A stretch of DNA of 64,000 nt, taken from NCBI GenBank assembly GCA_951394405.1, contig OX596343.1:2666001-2730000 (forward strand), in the 5' to 3' direction. The stretch comes from Coprinellus micaceus. Taxonomy: Eukaryota > Basidiomycota > Agaricomycetes > Agaricales > Psathyrellaceae. The position numbers and the translations under genes were made by a program. Under the pieces are notes generated by a model. The model saw only the letters and a program-made list of their open reading frames with translations, ran no database searches and was not told the origin of the DNA. Below are positions 26,507-38,028 of the stretch, piece after piece. Every line of letters begins with the position of its first letter. Position 1 is the stretch's first letter.

Positions 26507-26674
26507 GAGTGAGGTGAAGATCGAACGGCAAGGATGACTCAGCATGAATATCAAATTTGCGCCTATGTACATAGATTGCACCTGTTTGAAACTAAGGGCG
26601 TCGCCCTTGCGGCATGAGGTTGCCGCAAACCAATGGTTCGTCCTTAACCATCACCTCGACGCCGACCACCTGGA
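26507..26674. promoter_or_regulatory. Compact bidirectional promoter between MYND copies 3 and 4
   Basis: Only 168 bp separate the inferred ATG codons of two divergent paralogues, so both promoters and 5' UTRs must overlap here or extend into the opposite gene. No clear TATA box is seen. Inferred from gene layout. Confidence 0.5.
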
Positions 26675-28995
26675 ATGCCTCAACACCCTGATCAGGCCCG
26701 AGCCAGGGCCAGGAATTCCAGGACTGAGGCGGTGAGTATCAGTGATCGTACCCTGATAATAATGAAAAATCGTAACGACTCGTGACCAGGTTTTGCGCGA
26801 AGTTGAATCAGGATCTGTGCCCCACGTCCTTCGCTTGGCGACAACGCACTGGCCTGGGGACCCTCATGACGCTGCTGTGGCTCTGCAAGTTCTCTTCGAT
26901 CTCCTATTTAACGAGACCATGCCCATCTGGGACGCCACTACCGAGTCCATACCGGAATCACCAGAGGTGAAGCAGCTTTTGAAGCGGATTCGGCACACGA
27001 TGGCTGCGATAAAGCGGTCTACCGAGCATCTGCAGAGGGAGGGATGGTCTGCGAACAGTGGTCCGCTAGGCCAAGTCTTCGAAAGAAACATGCCGACATT
27101 AGTCAGATGGCTCGACTTCTTGCACCGAAGGTCGCGGTGGGTGTACTCTGATGCCACCGACCCCGAATGCGCAGGTCCAAAGGCTGCTGTCGAAATAATT
27201 GGGGACCTCTACCGAAACGGATCGGGGGTAGTCATGAAGAGGTTCACCGCCACAGAAGAGGCTATGGACCTGCTCCTCTCGCTCTGGATCTGGAGAACCT
27301 CCCGGGGAGAATCTCTCACATTCCAGTTCCACAGCAAACGCGAGCCATGCCAGGTCACCGATCTGCTCACGTTCCTCTACACAGTCCCAGATTCCCGAAA
27401 CTTGCTCGTTCAGACGATGCGTACGTACCCTCCCGTTCGTCAGCGTCAGTTCATCAAGTCTGCGTTGCTTCGAACCAAAGAATGGACCGCGTTGAAGCGG
27501 ACCACTCCACTGCAAAACCTCGCCGTATTCGTTATCCGCGTTGTTGGCCTTGTTCAGGAGTTCCTCGAGATACCCAGCTTCGGGCGGGAATATATCAAGG
27601 CCGATTTCCCCGCTCAGGTCCTCACACTATCCTTGGAGTTCCCTGACCTTCCCTCTTCACCATCTGTCGGTGGGCAGCCTGGTCGCATCGACCCCGATCA
27701 CCCGCGATACCCCGCAGCGGTCTTGGAGAAGTTCTTTCCAAACGCACCAGGAGGCACTCCGGCCTATCTCATACACCGTGTCGTCCCAGCTCTCCTAGAC
27801 GCAGGGCTCCTCGATATCCTGGTCGACCATCTTCTTTCCCAACCACCAGGAACGCCGTACCCATGGCACCCTTGGGTGGGGAAAGATCCTACTGGACATC
27901 CGTTGCCTGTGTTGGCGTCCATGTGCGTTTCACTTCCCATTCGCAATTCGTGTCGTCTGGCCGTTCAGAAAATTCCTGTGGAGAAGCTGAGGAAGTTGAC
28001 GTCTGGGTGGTACGCCCAACATTGGACGCCGTTTTCAAAGGACTACCATCTCTACGATCACCTCTGGATGCACTGGTTCCAGGGAGGAGACCGTGTAAGA
28101 ATTTGCGATAATCTCAACGTAAGCTCGCATGCCCTCTCATATATATGTTTCATATGGTATTCGCCGTTCTGACCGTGAGTTCGCTAGCATTACAAGAAGG
28201 CGAAACGGGGTATCTACCTCGAAGTCGCGAAGGAATGCACTCGATGTCGCACCAAGGTGTATTGCTCTTCAGAGTGCCAGCGCGAAGATTGGGAGCGCTT
28301 CCACAAAGTTGAATGCCCCAAAAACCGCCAATACAGAATCGGTTCGTACTCATCTGCACGTGCACGTCCCCACCTGCTCACTGGTAATGTTAAAAGAGCG
28401 GCAAATAGCAACGGCGTGGCCATCCCATCGGGACCGCGCGTTCTACCTCAGCATTCTTCTCCACTTCGTGCTTAACTACGAAGTTGGCGCACGGACGGAG
28501 GTTAGCGTTGGTCGTCCAGTTGAGGATGGATCTGTCTTCGAGTTCCTCCACCCAAATTCAGCATGGGAACCCCCTCTCGAGAACCTCGAATGGAACTCGA
28601 ACTCGGTTCTGCATGTGAACACACTGTTCTCACCCCCAGAGAATGCGATACACTCCGTAGAGTCGGTTCTACGGCTCACCCATTGTGGGGTACCTACCTT
28701 CCGAGACCCTAGGTTCCTCAAGGTGTTCGACGAACTCGAAGGGACGCAGTTGGCGGGGCAGACGTCGGGTGCCAAGCGGTTCCGTGTGGCAATGTGCACA
28801 ACAGCGTGCGGGTTGCACAGGATATATACGTTCGGCCGCTTCATGGTCAGCCAGGACACCGAACGGACGAGGGTGGAGTTGTTGAATGGGTACGCGAAGG
28901 TCGAGGAGAGAGCGAAAGTCGAGAACCCGTTGCTTCATAGCTTCAGCCGTATGTATCCTGGTATGGAGCAGTGGCTGACCCAGGGCTCAAGGTGA
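26675..28995 (+). CDS. MYND-finger family protein, copy 4 (712 aa)
   Basis: Exons 26675-26731 (19 codons, MPQHPDQARARARN...RTEA), 26790-28118 (443 codons), 28188-28341 and 28397-28995 join in phase (2,139 nt). N-terminal region: VLREVESGSVPHVLRLA, DPHDAAVALQVLFDLL, LLDILVDHLLSQ. The zinc finger begins at CDNLN, is split by a 69-bp intron, and resumes HYKKAKRGI then CTRCRTKVYCSSECQREDW and HKVEC. The C-terminal block RQIATAWPSHRDRAF / FVLNYEVGARTE matches copy 2 (RQIATSWVSHNKRMF). Intron positions and phases are identical to copies 2 and 3, showing recent common origin. The role is unknown; a regulator or adaptor is plausible from the MYND finger. The longer upstream frame that opens with MNIKF is not used because it cannot splice into exon 2 in phase. 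Confidence 0.9.
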
Positions 28996-29072
28996 CCTTA
29001 CGCATCGGCGGCGTATTGAGGCATGTAGTCGCTGAAAGTTAACACCCCTGGTGATCCTGTCCCTTTAACGGT

Positions 29073-30406
29073 TTAACTTGTGCTTCGCGTCACTACATTA
29101 ATGGAGTACACTCTCGAGGTATCGTGTCTCGAGTCAATATCCAGTGACCCAAGCGAAACAGGTCCGGTGTGGTATGTATCCAGAATCACGCTTCCAGTTG
29201 CTGTCGGCAACCTGGCTTCGCGAACGTCGCCCACACTACGCTCTGAGACCCTCCACGCCGTGTCCTTGCAGATGTGGTACCCAATCAAGAGCGGTGACAG
29301 AACCTGTTCAGTCGCAAAGAAGTCAAGACCCAGTAGGAGATCCTAAAAACGGATGGGACTCGCCTGAATTTGACCGAAGATGGGGAACGCAACCCTCGTG
29401 GTTGCGTGCCCTGAGGCGAACAGACCAACGAAGATTACGGAGAACACCGCGTTCAATGCTGAACTTTCCACAAGCATGGCTGTGGTGTCGTACATCGTAT
29501 CCCACGCAGCACGCACTAGTCTTCTTCGCTTGATGTTGTCGGTCATCTGTGCGAGCGCTCGTCTCCGGTAGAGGTATAGTTGAAGGTATATTGAGACGGT
29601 GAGGATTGAGTTGACAGCAGCAGTGAGGGTCAGGCAAGTCAAAGTGAAAGTCTGCTGGGACTGTCGCCTGGACTCATCGAAGGGAGCCTTCGCGAGTGAG
29701 AGGATGCCTGTGACTGTTGAAACCTGGTCAGTATGGGGAGCTTCTGGGTCGTGGAAAGACGTACCAATCGAAGCGATGTATACGAGAACTGGTAGTACGA
29801 GAACCTTCCGCCGCCAAGGGTTTCCGACATAAACGAGATGAGTACGGTGTATCTATCCGATGTTCGAAGGTTACTCGCGGCCCTGGAGAACAGCCCATAC
29901 TCACCATGAAGCCCGTCCCAACCCAGCTCGACAACCAGAATACCACTTCTCCCACCCGTGCCATGGTACTGTGCATTCGCTCACGCGCTCTAACACCATC
30001 CAAATCCCCTGTACCCATCGCTCTCCCCACCACCGCCCTACTACTCGTCCAAATGTCGACAGCGATTACCATCGAACCCAGCGTAAATAAGAGGCAAATG
30101 GTTGACAGTTGTAGTCGTTTCTGCAGGGTGTTGATATAGTACCGCCGGAGCGGGCGACGTTCGAGATCTTCATCGTCTGATTGTCGCTTCTGAGGCCAGA
30201 GTAGACTGGCGAGGCCGTAGGAGCAATCTAAGAATATGGACGCAGAAATGCCTGGCTTAGTTGTCAGCAAATGTCCAGCATAGCACCTAGGCGACTTGAG
30301 ACATACCGAAGAAGACGAGTGAAGCTTTCGATCCAGCGTTCGAGAGTTCGTCTGACGTGGATATCAGGTAGAGGAGTCCAAGCGGGCGGAAGTCGTGAGT
30401 GGTCAT
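29073..30406 (-). CDS. Seven-TM membrane protein, copy A (369 aa)
   Basis: Exons 30406-30307, 30251-29905, 29852-29765, 29707-29364 and 29303-29073 join in phase (1,110 nt). It is a paralogue of the gene at 31.85 kb: same five exons, same phases, and an identical 88-nt third exon. Hydrophobic segments include FFGISASIFLDCSYGLASLL, LQLSTICLLFTLGSMVIAV, VVFWLSSWVGTGFM, VLVLPVLVYIASIG, AAVNSILTVSIYLQLYLY, MLVESSALNAVFSVIFVGLF and FPIFGQIQVLSPLLIG, consistent with seven helices in the plasma or an internal membrane. The tail (AWRVSERSVGDVRE...) is hydrophilic. Intron 4 has a GC donor (CAG|GCGAGT...GAACAG). The family is common in mushroom genomes without a known ligand or activity as far as I know; a receptor-like role is only a guess. 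Confidence 0.85.
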
Positions 30407-31849
30407 TAGGGTCAGAGGTCGTCAAGTCGGCGGTCACACTCTTATGTACAAGCAATCATCGAGTCGAATTGAGTGGGAAGGGCATCAGAGCTCCATCGGT
30501 GATGTGTTCACCCTGTCTTTATGTATGTCCCCAGCTAGACAGATATCCTGTCTACAGTCTCCACGCAGGGCGGGGAAGAGATGTGTACACTAGTTGACGT
30601 ACACATGTGAAGGCCGGAAAAATCAACAGATCATTACCTCCTGCCGTCCTGCGGCTCTCACCAAGTCACACTTCCCACCAGCCCCCCACCTGCGCCGTGG
30701 GTGCGAACTAAGCGCCACTAATTGGTTCTTTCCACCAGGACAGAGATATGCATGCCTCGTGTCCTCGTTCCCCCCGTGCCCTGTCCCCGGCGTCTTTGGT
30801 AACGATATCAGTGGGGACAAAGTGGGCACTGCGGAGATCGGATGTAGAGGAGCTCATTTCCCCTGATTGAAACATGAGGCAATGGCAGGCGAATGGAATG
30901 TGACCAGGGAGAGGGCTGTGGGGGAACGTGGACAGCAGATTTCCCCATAGTGTGGCTCGAGGGTCCTTACTTCCCGTCCGTGAGCTCTGCCTTCTGAGGA
31001 CATAGGCCACAGGGCATTCGATTCCGGGTTTATCATAGCTTCAACCCCTCCGGTATATGCGGAGCTTAGGGTCACCTTCGATCCCCGTGGAGATGGGCTT
31101 GAGACACCAAAAGACTCAGGGATGCCAATAGGGGCGATGTATTGCCCCCTGTACTTGAGACCGCAGATAAGCGCTCAAGCCGATCAAGCGCCGAAGTCAG
31201 GTCAATGACATCAGAAATTGCATTATCAAACGCCCTTGGTCTGCGTATGTAATGTTCAGACCATCGTTCTATCAATGGCTACTCGGGCTCATACGGAGCT
31301 TTCATACTCTGTGCCAGTCACCTAAGAGGACCCCTTTCTCTCTGGGTCCATAGCCCCTGCCAGTCGGGCGTGTCGTTCGATACCTGACATGGGCGCTGCG
31401 ATGGGCGCCCGCCTCGATCATGATAATCACAGTGCCTTGAGTTCGATGCAAGTTCTACCCATAGCGAGCGCAAGTGGCACAGCCTACTGGAATACGAGTG
31501 AATGTCCATCAAGGACCCCTCTTTCATCACACCCGAAGATCACAACTTCGGCCACTTTGGGATTTCTATGGGCGCCTATGGCGCTATTCTCCACTGTCAT
31601 CGATACACGAGGTGTATCCGGTGGCCAAGGAGGACAGATTAGCGCCGTCGAGCATAGCGTAAATCCCCGTCAGCTATGCCTCTTGAGGCGAGTCCAATCT
31701 GGAACAGGGGCCATGTGAAGGGGTTGACAGATAGATGGGCGAGTCTCGCCACCACCAAACTATGAACGCAGAAATAGACGGATAGGTACGTCGAGGGTAT
31801 ATACAACTGTTGGGCGATCGACATTGCACCCACGCCCCTGGATTGCCAA
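30407..31849. promoter_or_regulatory. Intergenic region between divergent seven-TM paralogues
   Basis: This 1.44 kb separates two head-to-head paralogues and must hold both promoters. No ORF in it is convincing. It is far longer than the 168 bp between the divergent MYND genes. Confidence 0.45.
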
Positions 31850-33155
31850 ATGTCCTCTTCTACCGAGTCATACCGGCCGCCCAATGTTCCAGAGGCGTTC
31901 TACCAAAACCAGAAGTATGGCTTCGTGGGCGTTCAGATTGCTCTGGTCTTCTACGGTTAGTCGATCGAGCTCACCAAAGGATTTCCTAACACTGATAATA
32001 TGCTCCAGGTATCGCAGCGGTACTTTTTATTCAATGTTTTACGTCGCATATCCAGTCCTTCTACTCCCCGTCTGCGCCTTCCTGCTCGGGGTTCAAGGCA
32101 GCATTCAAATCGGCCTCCCTGTCGAAGAAATTGCAGCTCGGATACGTCTTAGCGCTCTTCGCCTGCGGCACAATTGTTATCGTCGCAGACACTTGGGCCA
32201 ACATCGTAGCCACCCTTGACTATCCGCTTTACCCTGGAGGATCTTATCTATGGGTCGTCACCCACTTCAGCAACCCGATTTTCATGCTGGGGCAGGTTCC
32301 TTTCCAAGTCACCACCTGGCTAGCCGACGGATTTATGGTTCGTACAGCTACCATCCCTTGCTCAGAAGAAGTATTCACGCATGACACGAAGCTCTACCGC
32401 TGCTACGTTGTGTACACCATGACGGCTGGGATATGGTTCATCCTTCTCATTCCAGGATTACTCTACTTCGCTTCTGTCGGTACGTTTCGCCCTTATCCTG
32501 CGCGTACGAATCGTTTCTTATGAGCCACCTCAGGTACCGGAATCGCGCTTATGGTTCAAAACAACGTTCCCATGAAGTCCGTCTTCAATCTCATCAGCAT
32601 TGCCCTCGCAAACTTCGCCATTACCGCCTCACTCAACATGCTCATCACCGGCCTGATCTCCATCCGCCTCATCCTACACAGTGTCTCAATGCGCAAGACA
32701 ATGGGCACTGATGCTGACAGTATGCGTATGTATACTTCAGTGTGGACGATTCTCGTTGAGAGCTCGGCGCTTTACGGCGCGTTCTCGCTGTGGTTTATCG
32801 TGACTTACGCGATCGACCATCCATTGAGCAAGATGCTATTGCCGATGTTGGCTCAAGTCCAGGTGCGATTGATGTTTCCGAGATCTTTGCGGGTAGCTAA
32901 TGCATAGCTAAATAGGTCATCGCACCTCTCCTGGTTGCCCTCCGTTTATCGAAGGAGATGGCGTGGACGACCAAAACGTCAAGGGGTGTGGTTGCAGGCC
33001 AAGTCAGCACTGTCCAATTCAACGACCCAGGTCGGCAGAATCGTTCATTGGGCGTTGAAACTCACTTGTACTTTGCATCTCGCGGGCAAACGGCCACTTC
33101 AGGTTCCGGAGTTGAATCTTCGGAAGAAGTGGTCTCCGAGAAAACCCACGTATAG
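31850..33155 (+). CDS. Seven-TM membrane protein, copy B (363 aa)
   Basis: Exons 31850-31955, 32009-32337, 32392-32479, 32534-32862 and 32916-33155 join in phase (1,092 nt). Seven hydrophobic segments are visible, among them FVGVQIALVFYGIAAVLFIQ, LGYVLALFACGTIVIVAD, WFILLIPGLLYFASVG, FAITASLNMLITGLISIRL and ILVESSALYGAFSLWFIV. The family-typical junction WLADGFM|LYRCYVVY spans intron 2, and IAPLLVALRLSKEMAW closes the last helix. The tail is hydrophilic (SSEEVVSEKTHV). Intron 2 is 54 bp, a multiple of three without a stop. It is a divergent paralogue of the gene at 29.07-30.41 kb; 88-nt exon 3 is the same length in both. No function is assigned. Confidence 0.88.
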
Positions 33156-35809
33156 AACTACGACATGTATTTCGTCTGGCCACTGTGTACTTGTATGTTT
33201 GTACTTATATATTTGCCATGATAGTCCCTGCTCGAAGCGACCTTCTGAAATTCTGACTTCCAATGATATTGGGGAGACTTGGTCCCCATTTGTTTGCGCT
33301 GCATGGGCGATGACGGCCCTCAGGAGCCAAGGCCGAGTAGTCGCCTCTGGGCGCTTAACCTCCACCCTTCACATTATCACATTTCACCCCGTCACATCAT
33401 CACATGGTCACGCCGCTTTGTTGCCGCGTCACACCAGTTCTCTTCGTTCCTCTCCCCTTGACCACGATCCAACGTTTCGAGTGAAGGCTACCAGCGATGA
33501 ATAGGTGGGGTGGGGACGGCTCAAATCTGCATGCCGAATTTTTCCTGACGCAAGTCCTCGATATCTCAGAGGCCCAATCGTTTTGGTCAGTTCCGACGCC
33601 AATTAACTGCTCCACGATGCTGAACAGCGGGTTCAGAGCATCGACGAGGCAGAGGTTCGTGCCCTTCGAAGTCTGGAAGTTCGAGAATTGACTCTAACCT
33701 GTGATCCCCTAGTATTTTCTCGACCAGATCGTGAGCTCGTCGTGACAGTGTCCCTGCTAGGTCTCACACGAACCAGCCCCCACCATCTGAGGACGACGAC
33801 GAGCTGGTCAAGAAGCTTCGAAAGCGTTTGCAAGAACTGTTGACAAACCTTCGAGCTGGAGCAGAAGGCACTGCTGGTGGTTGAGCTAAGTCTCGATGCG
33901 CGGGGATAAACGGAGGTTGGACACAGATTGAGGGAGGGGCCATTGTGAGTGTGGAGTTTGCTCTCGTTTCCGCCTTTTGGCTTACATCCCATCCAGTAGC
34001 TAGTATTATACGTGGGATGTATGGAGCTCAATGCTTTACAATAAGAACTCCCCAAGTTTATCGCACTCCACGCTCCCTTCACCCACGTCCGTAATCTCCC
34101 CACCCACCTTCTAAGCATCGGGGCCCACAAATCCATCCCTTGGTTCAGCACCCTACCGGCTTGTCACCTTGGCCGACTATGTAGGGTGGACCCTCATCGC
34201 CTTCTTCACCCCGAGTTTACGCGCCACACATGCCCTCAGCCAAACCCCTTCAAGAACGTCCTTGGGCGACAATCGTGGGCCCGAGGTTCTCAAGAAGCCG
34301 ACTAGCGAGCACGGAGGAAAGACTTGCTCTGGGAAGAGCTTGGAACGGGTCATGTCAGCGAGCGACCTTTGAGCCTGTTCATCCCAGTCGAGGCTATCCC
34401 TAGTTCGGGGTACGTTTCGCGCCCCTTTCCTTCAGCGATTCGCCCGTTGACCCCCTTAACTTGGCATTAGATGGGGCTTGGAGTAGACCATCGGAGGACG
34501 AGCTCGTCCCGGCCTATGTGCTGAGGACGTTTGGAGCACCAGCTGTCCCTTCCTCGAACCTTCCCCCATTCGAGCTAGATATCATTCCTCATCGCCGTTC
34601 TGGCCCTTAACACATTGGGTGCGGCAGAGCTACTCATAACCCTTTTGATGGCACATAGGCTGAGGCTTCGTCGGTTTCTTCGGTCTGGCCAACCCAGTTT
34701 CCTCGCTTGTCTTGTCAAAGCGAGCGAAGCCCCACCGCCGGCTTCATCACCCACTGATCTTCTATGACCAATTCGGTACGGTGCGCCCATCCCACTTCAC
34801 CCTTTAGTTCATATTCTTTTTAGATGCCAGTGGATGCCGACACCTAACCAAGTAGAGTTCGGATGAACCACGCGAACGGAAGACGAGGTCGAGATTGAGC
34901 AGCGCGGTCGCATGTAGCCCAAAGCTAGACAGCTTTCGAGCTCGCTGCACCCCGTTCTATGGGCGGTAATAAAACTGCCGGTACGGCGTCGGGGGGTGAA
35001 GCGAGGTCGGGGCTGCCAACAAGGGTGGAAGTCCTTCGGGCCTAGGAAAAGACGTACGTGGTATCCGGTTCTCGATCCTATGGACTATGACGCTGAAGGA
35101 TGTGGATAGAATTCCTGTCACAAGTCTCGCTTTACACTGAGTCTTCTTGCCGGCCCTTTCTGGGGACGGAGATACAGCCCAGAGCTACATCTCCGGCCCG
35201 CGCTTCGAGGTCGTCCGCGGGAAGTGAACAGGGCCCACTTCGAGAAGTTAGAACATGTGAGGAATTGAGATTTTGCGGTTCGTACCAGCCCTTGCTTCTA
35301 GATAACCAGCGATAGCCAGATATCACAATTAGAACAGTTGTTGGATATCTCGTCAGCCTTGGCCCTTGACTCACTGTCGGACTCGTTTCGAATCCTCACT
35401 TGCCATCAAGGCCCCTGACACGCACAGTCCATCGTGGGTCAGTGTGGGCGCTTGATGCCTTTCGCAGGTAGCGCCCGCAGTCACTGGAGTGGGAGGATAA
35501 GTCTGAATGGGCTCAGAGAACACCCTTGGCGGACGACACCGAACCGGTTCCTGAGCGCGAACAGACATGGAGAGTGCGCGGAGTGCGAGAAGCTGGGGTT
35601 GAGAGAGCCAGCGGACAGAAGGTGGCCGAGATTGGCACGGGATTCCCAAGCGTGCCCTGCAGTTGTCCGCTCAGTTCGACAGATGTCCGGTAACGGATGG
35701 CATATTGCCGGTGTCCGGTGTGGAGTACGGGACCTTGGAATTTGGAGAAGGACAACGGAGTAGGTACATGACAATCCGGGCTTCTGCATTACTTATCGTA
35801 CTACGGAAG
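33156..35809. other. Intergenic region, about 2.65 kb
   Basis: It contains the 3' flanks of the seven-TM gene B and, at the far end, of the Ato transporter gene. One possible gene remnant lies near 33.8-33.9 kb. Two inverted AAGCGCCC motifs lie at 33349-33356 and 35446-35453 (minus strand). Otherwise only chance-like ORFs. Confidence 0.5.
33794..33894 (+). pseudogene. Possible terminal exon or remnant (acidic/coiled-coil)
   Basis: A short stretch ends EDDDELVKKLRKRLQELL...GTAGG at a stop (33892-33894) and looks protein-like. An upstream stretch at about 33.63-33.69 kb (IDEAEVRALRSLEVREL) is also protein-like, in another frame. I could not join them with a normal intron, so this may be a degraded gene. 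Function unknown. Confidence 0.2.
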
Positions 35810-36892
35810 TTAGAACAGTGGTAACGAGAATGCGGAGCCTGGCTCCGACGCTAACAGAGCGCCCACACCAATGTAGTAGGCGATGGCGGTCACAACAAGA
35901 AGCAGAGCATTTCCAGTTATGTTGACACTGGGAGCATCATTGTGGAGAGAATGTCAACAATACATCGCAATTAAAGCGACTGGGGCATGAACGTACGCTT
36001 TGGTCGAGGTGTATGTCCCGCAGGCAAGCATGAGGATGGCGATTGAAGCAGTACTCAGCAAGATGGTGAAGAGTGTGCTCTTCCCAAGGACCCCAGGGCT
36101 GTACGCATACAAAGTACACGCGAAGGGTAAGGTGATCAGATATGTTATGGTATGCAAGCCAAGGACGAAAGACTTACATCAGGCAGGTAATCGTAAACCA
36201 CCAAACGAAGAGATATATTCCCAACGCTTTCGGGATTTGTTCTGGAGTGGCTGCGAACGCCTCCATAACCCCAAAGCTGGGTATAAGGACCGCGGAATAG
36301 CTCAACCAAAATGTGGAGAAGGTCAAGAACGCTGCCACGGATCAAAAATTGTTAGCCAGGAAAGAATAGACGTGAAGTCAGTGGAAGGGAAGACGGCTTT
36401 CTAGATGGGAAAAGACGCATCACAATATATCCCAACAAGAGACATATGGAGAGATGAAGAAGTCCCTCGAGGGACGACGGCTCGACGCGGCCCCGCCAAT
36501 TGGAAGTGGAAGGAGAGCGGGGAGAAAGAGGCGAGAACGCTTACCAGTAGCGAACATAGTGTTCCCTCTCACTATCTCCCACATGGCGACGAGAATAAGA
36601 GTGATTCCTCCTGCAAAGACGAGCATGCCGACAAGCACGTTGGAGACGGTCACACCTCCAGCACCAAGGTTATAGAGCGCCATCAGAAAGACGGAACCAG
36701 CGAAAGCGAACATTCCACTGGGAAAGGGGTGGAGGTGAGTACGAGCCTCAAAACGGCGGTAGAGCTCACTTACGCGGGTGCAGGATTGCCGAGAGTGGTA
36801 GCGAGGGTGGGAGGAGCGGGGGGTGCAGTGTTGCTACAGTCGTCCTTCCCGCCGTACTCGAGCCTCTCAATGTTGGAAGTATCGTTGCTCAT
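35810..36892 (-). CDS. GPR1/FUN34/YaaH (Ato) family transporter, 221 aa
   Basis: Exons 36892-36774, 36717-36545, 36331-36178, 36098-35997 and 35927-35810 join in phase (666 nt). The family signature is present as NPAPAGMFAFAG at the start of the first helix, then GNTMFAT after AMWEIVRG, FWLSYSAVLIPSFGV, PKALGIYLFVWW, and a last helix (NALLLVVTAIAYYIGVGALL). Six membrane segments are expected, as in the family, which moves acetate, succinate or ammonium-linked substrates across the plasma membrane (established for Ato/SatP members). The usual aromatic in the NPxxxG loop (NP-A-P-L/F-G-L) is replaced by Ala-Gly-Met, so substrate preference should not be assumed. N- and C-terminal tails are short. 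It stands alone; neighbours do not hint at a pathway. Confidence 0.9.
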
Positions 36893-37967
36893 GTCAATAG
36901 CTGGGCGTCGAATGTGTTGTGGGTCAAAGAGGGCGAAGAGAATGGATCCTCGGAGAGGTACCACACAAGCTGATCGCCTATTTATCGTTTTCCATTGAAC
37001 CGTAATTGGTTGCTGGCCGTAATCGGAGGCTTCGTTCAATAGGCCGTTTGTGGTTCTCGTGATGGTGGGCGACCAGAAGTAGAGTAGTCAATGAATCGAA
37101 GGAAAAACAGTTTAACCTGGAGGCACAGAAAACTGTACGTACCAAACGGACATCGTGACTCTGGTCGAAATCGGGATGTACACAGTGGGCGTAGATCTTG
37201 TGAGTGGAAGCGATAGATCGTGGTCCGCTGCCGTAAGTGGTGGGTCAGGTGAAGGCAGGTAAAAGCTCCAGTCCTCCAGGTGCATTGGTGCGTGTTAAAA
37301 TCGTCGAAAATCATTGGACAAGGCAACCTTCAATCAGGCCAGCAGGTGATCCATTCAGGTTGTCAGGTCAGGAACCGATCGTTGTCCCCGTGTCGATTGC
37401 CCAGCCCCGGGAACTTATTGGGCGGAATTAGGCATGACAAGAAGGCTTCTGCGCATGCCAAGTAGGCTATATCCCGGTAATTCATAGAATTGAAAAGCCT
37501 TGCATTCATAACAGAAGGAGGAATGCAATTGACTTGAACCGTCATCAATGGCAACAGATCCGTGGCAGCGAGGAGAACCCTGGAGAACTTCCGGTCTTTC
37601 AAGCGAGGAGCCTCCGGTGTCATGAGGACAGACCAGCAAAAGAGCATTCTCCGTAAGGAGTATAGGGAGAGGGTTTGTTGAGCGGCGACAGGACGCCATC
37701 GGTGGTCATCAGAGTTGAGCGAAAGAACCAACTGGGATGTGAGGGACGAACGAAGCGTCGGTGCCTTTAGACGAATTCTGGAACGCGCGTGACCAAAACA
37801 TTCCTTGCTCCGCTCGGCCGTTTCAAGTCGCAAGGTTCTTAAATCCTCTGTGGGTTGACAGACTGGTGTCCTCCGAAAAAAAAAAAACCAGAACTCGGTT
37901 GGGGGCCCAACAGGCTACAGGGAACCACATGCATATTGTCCACGACACGAGACCAAATTCTACGACA
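36893..37967. other. Intergenic region
   Basis: 5' flank of the Ato gene and 3' flank of the next minus-strand gene. A 12-nt A-run lies near 37877. No gene is supported. Confidence 0.55.
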
Positions 37968-38028
37968 TCAACCGAGCCTGCTATTCAGGTCAGGAGTTCC
38001 GAGGTTGGCTCTTGACCCAATGTACAGA

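Noticed and set aside
26544..26735. Alternative first exon of MYND copy 4 (MNIKF...)
   Set aside because: It ends in the wrong phase for exon 2; the ATG at 26675 gives the same 19-codon exon as copies 1 and 3.
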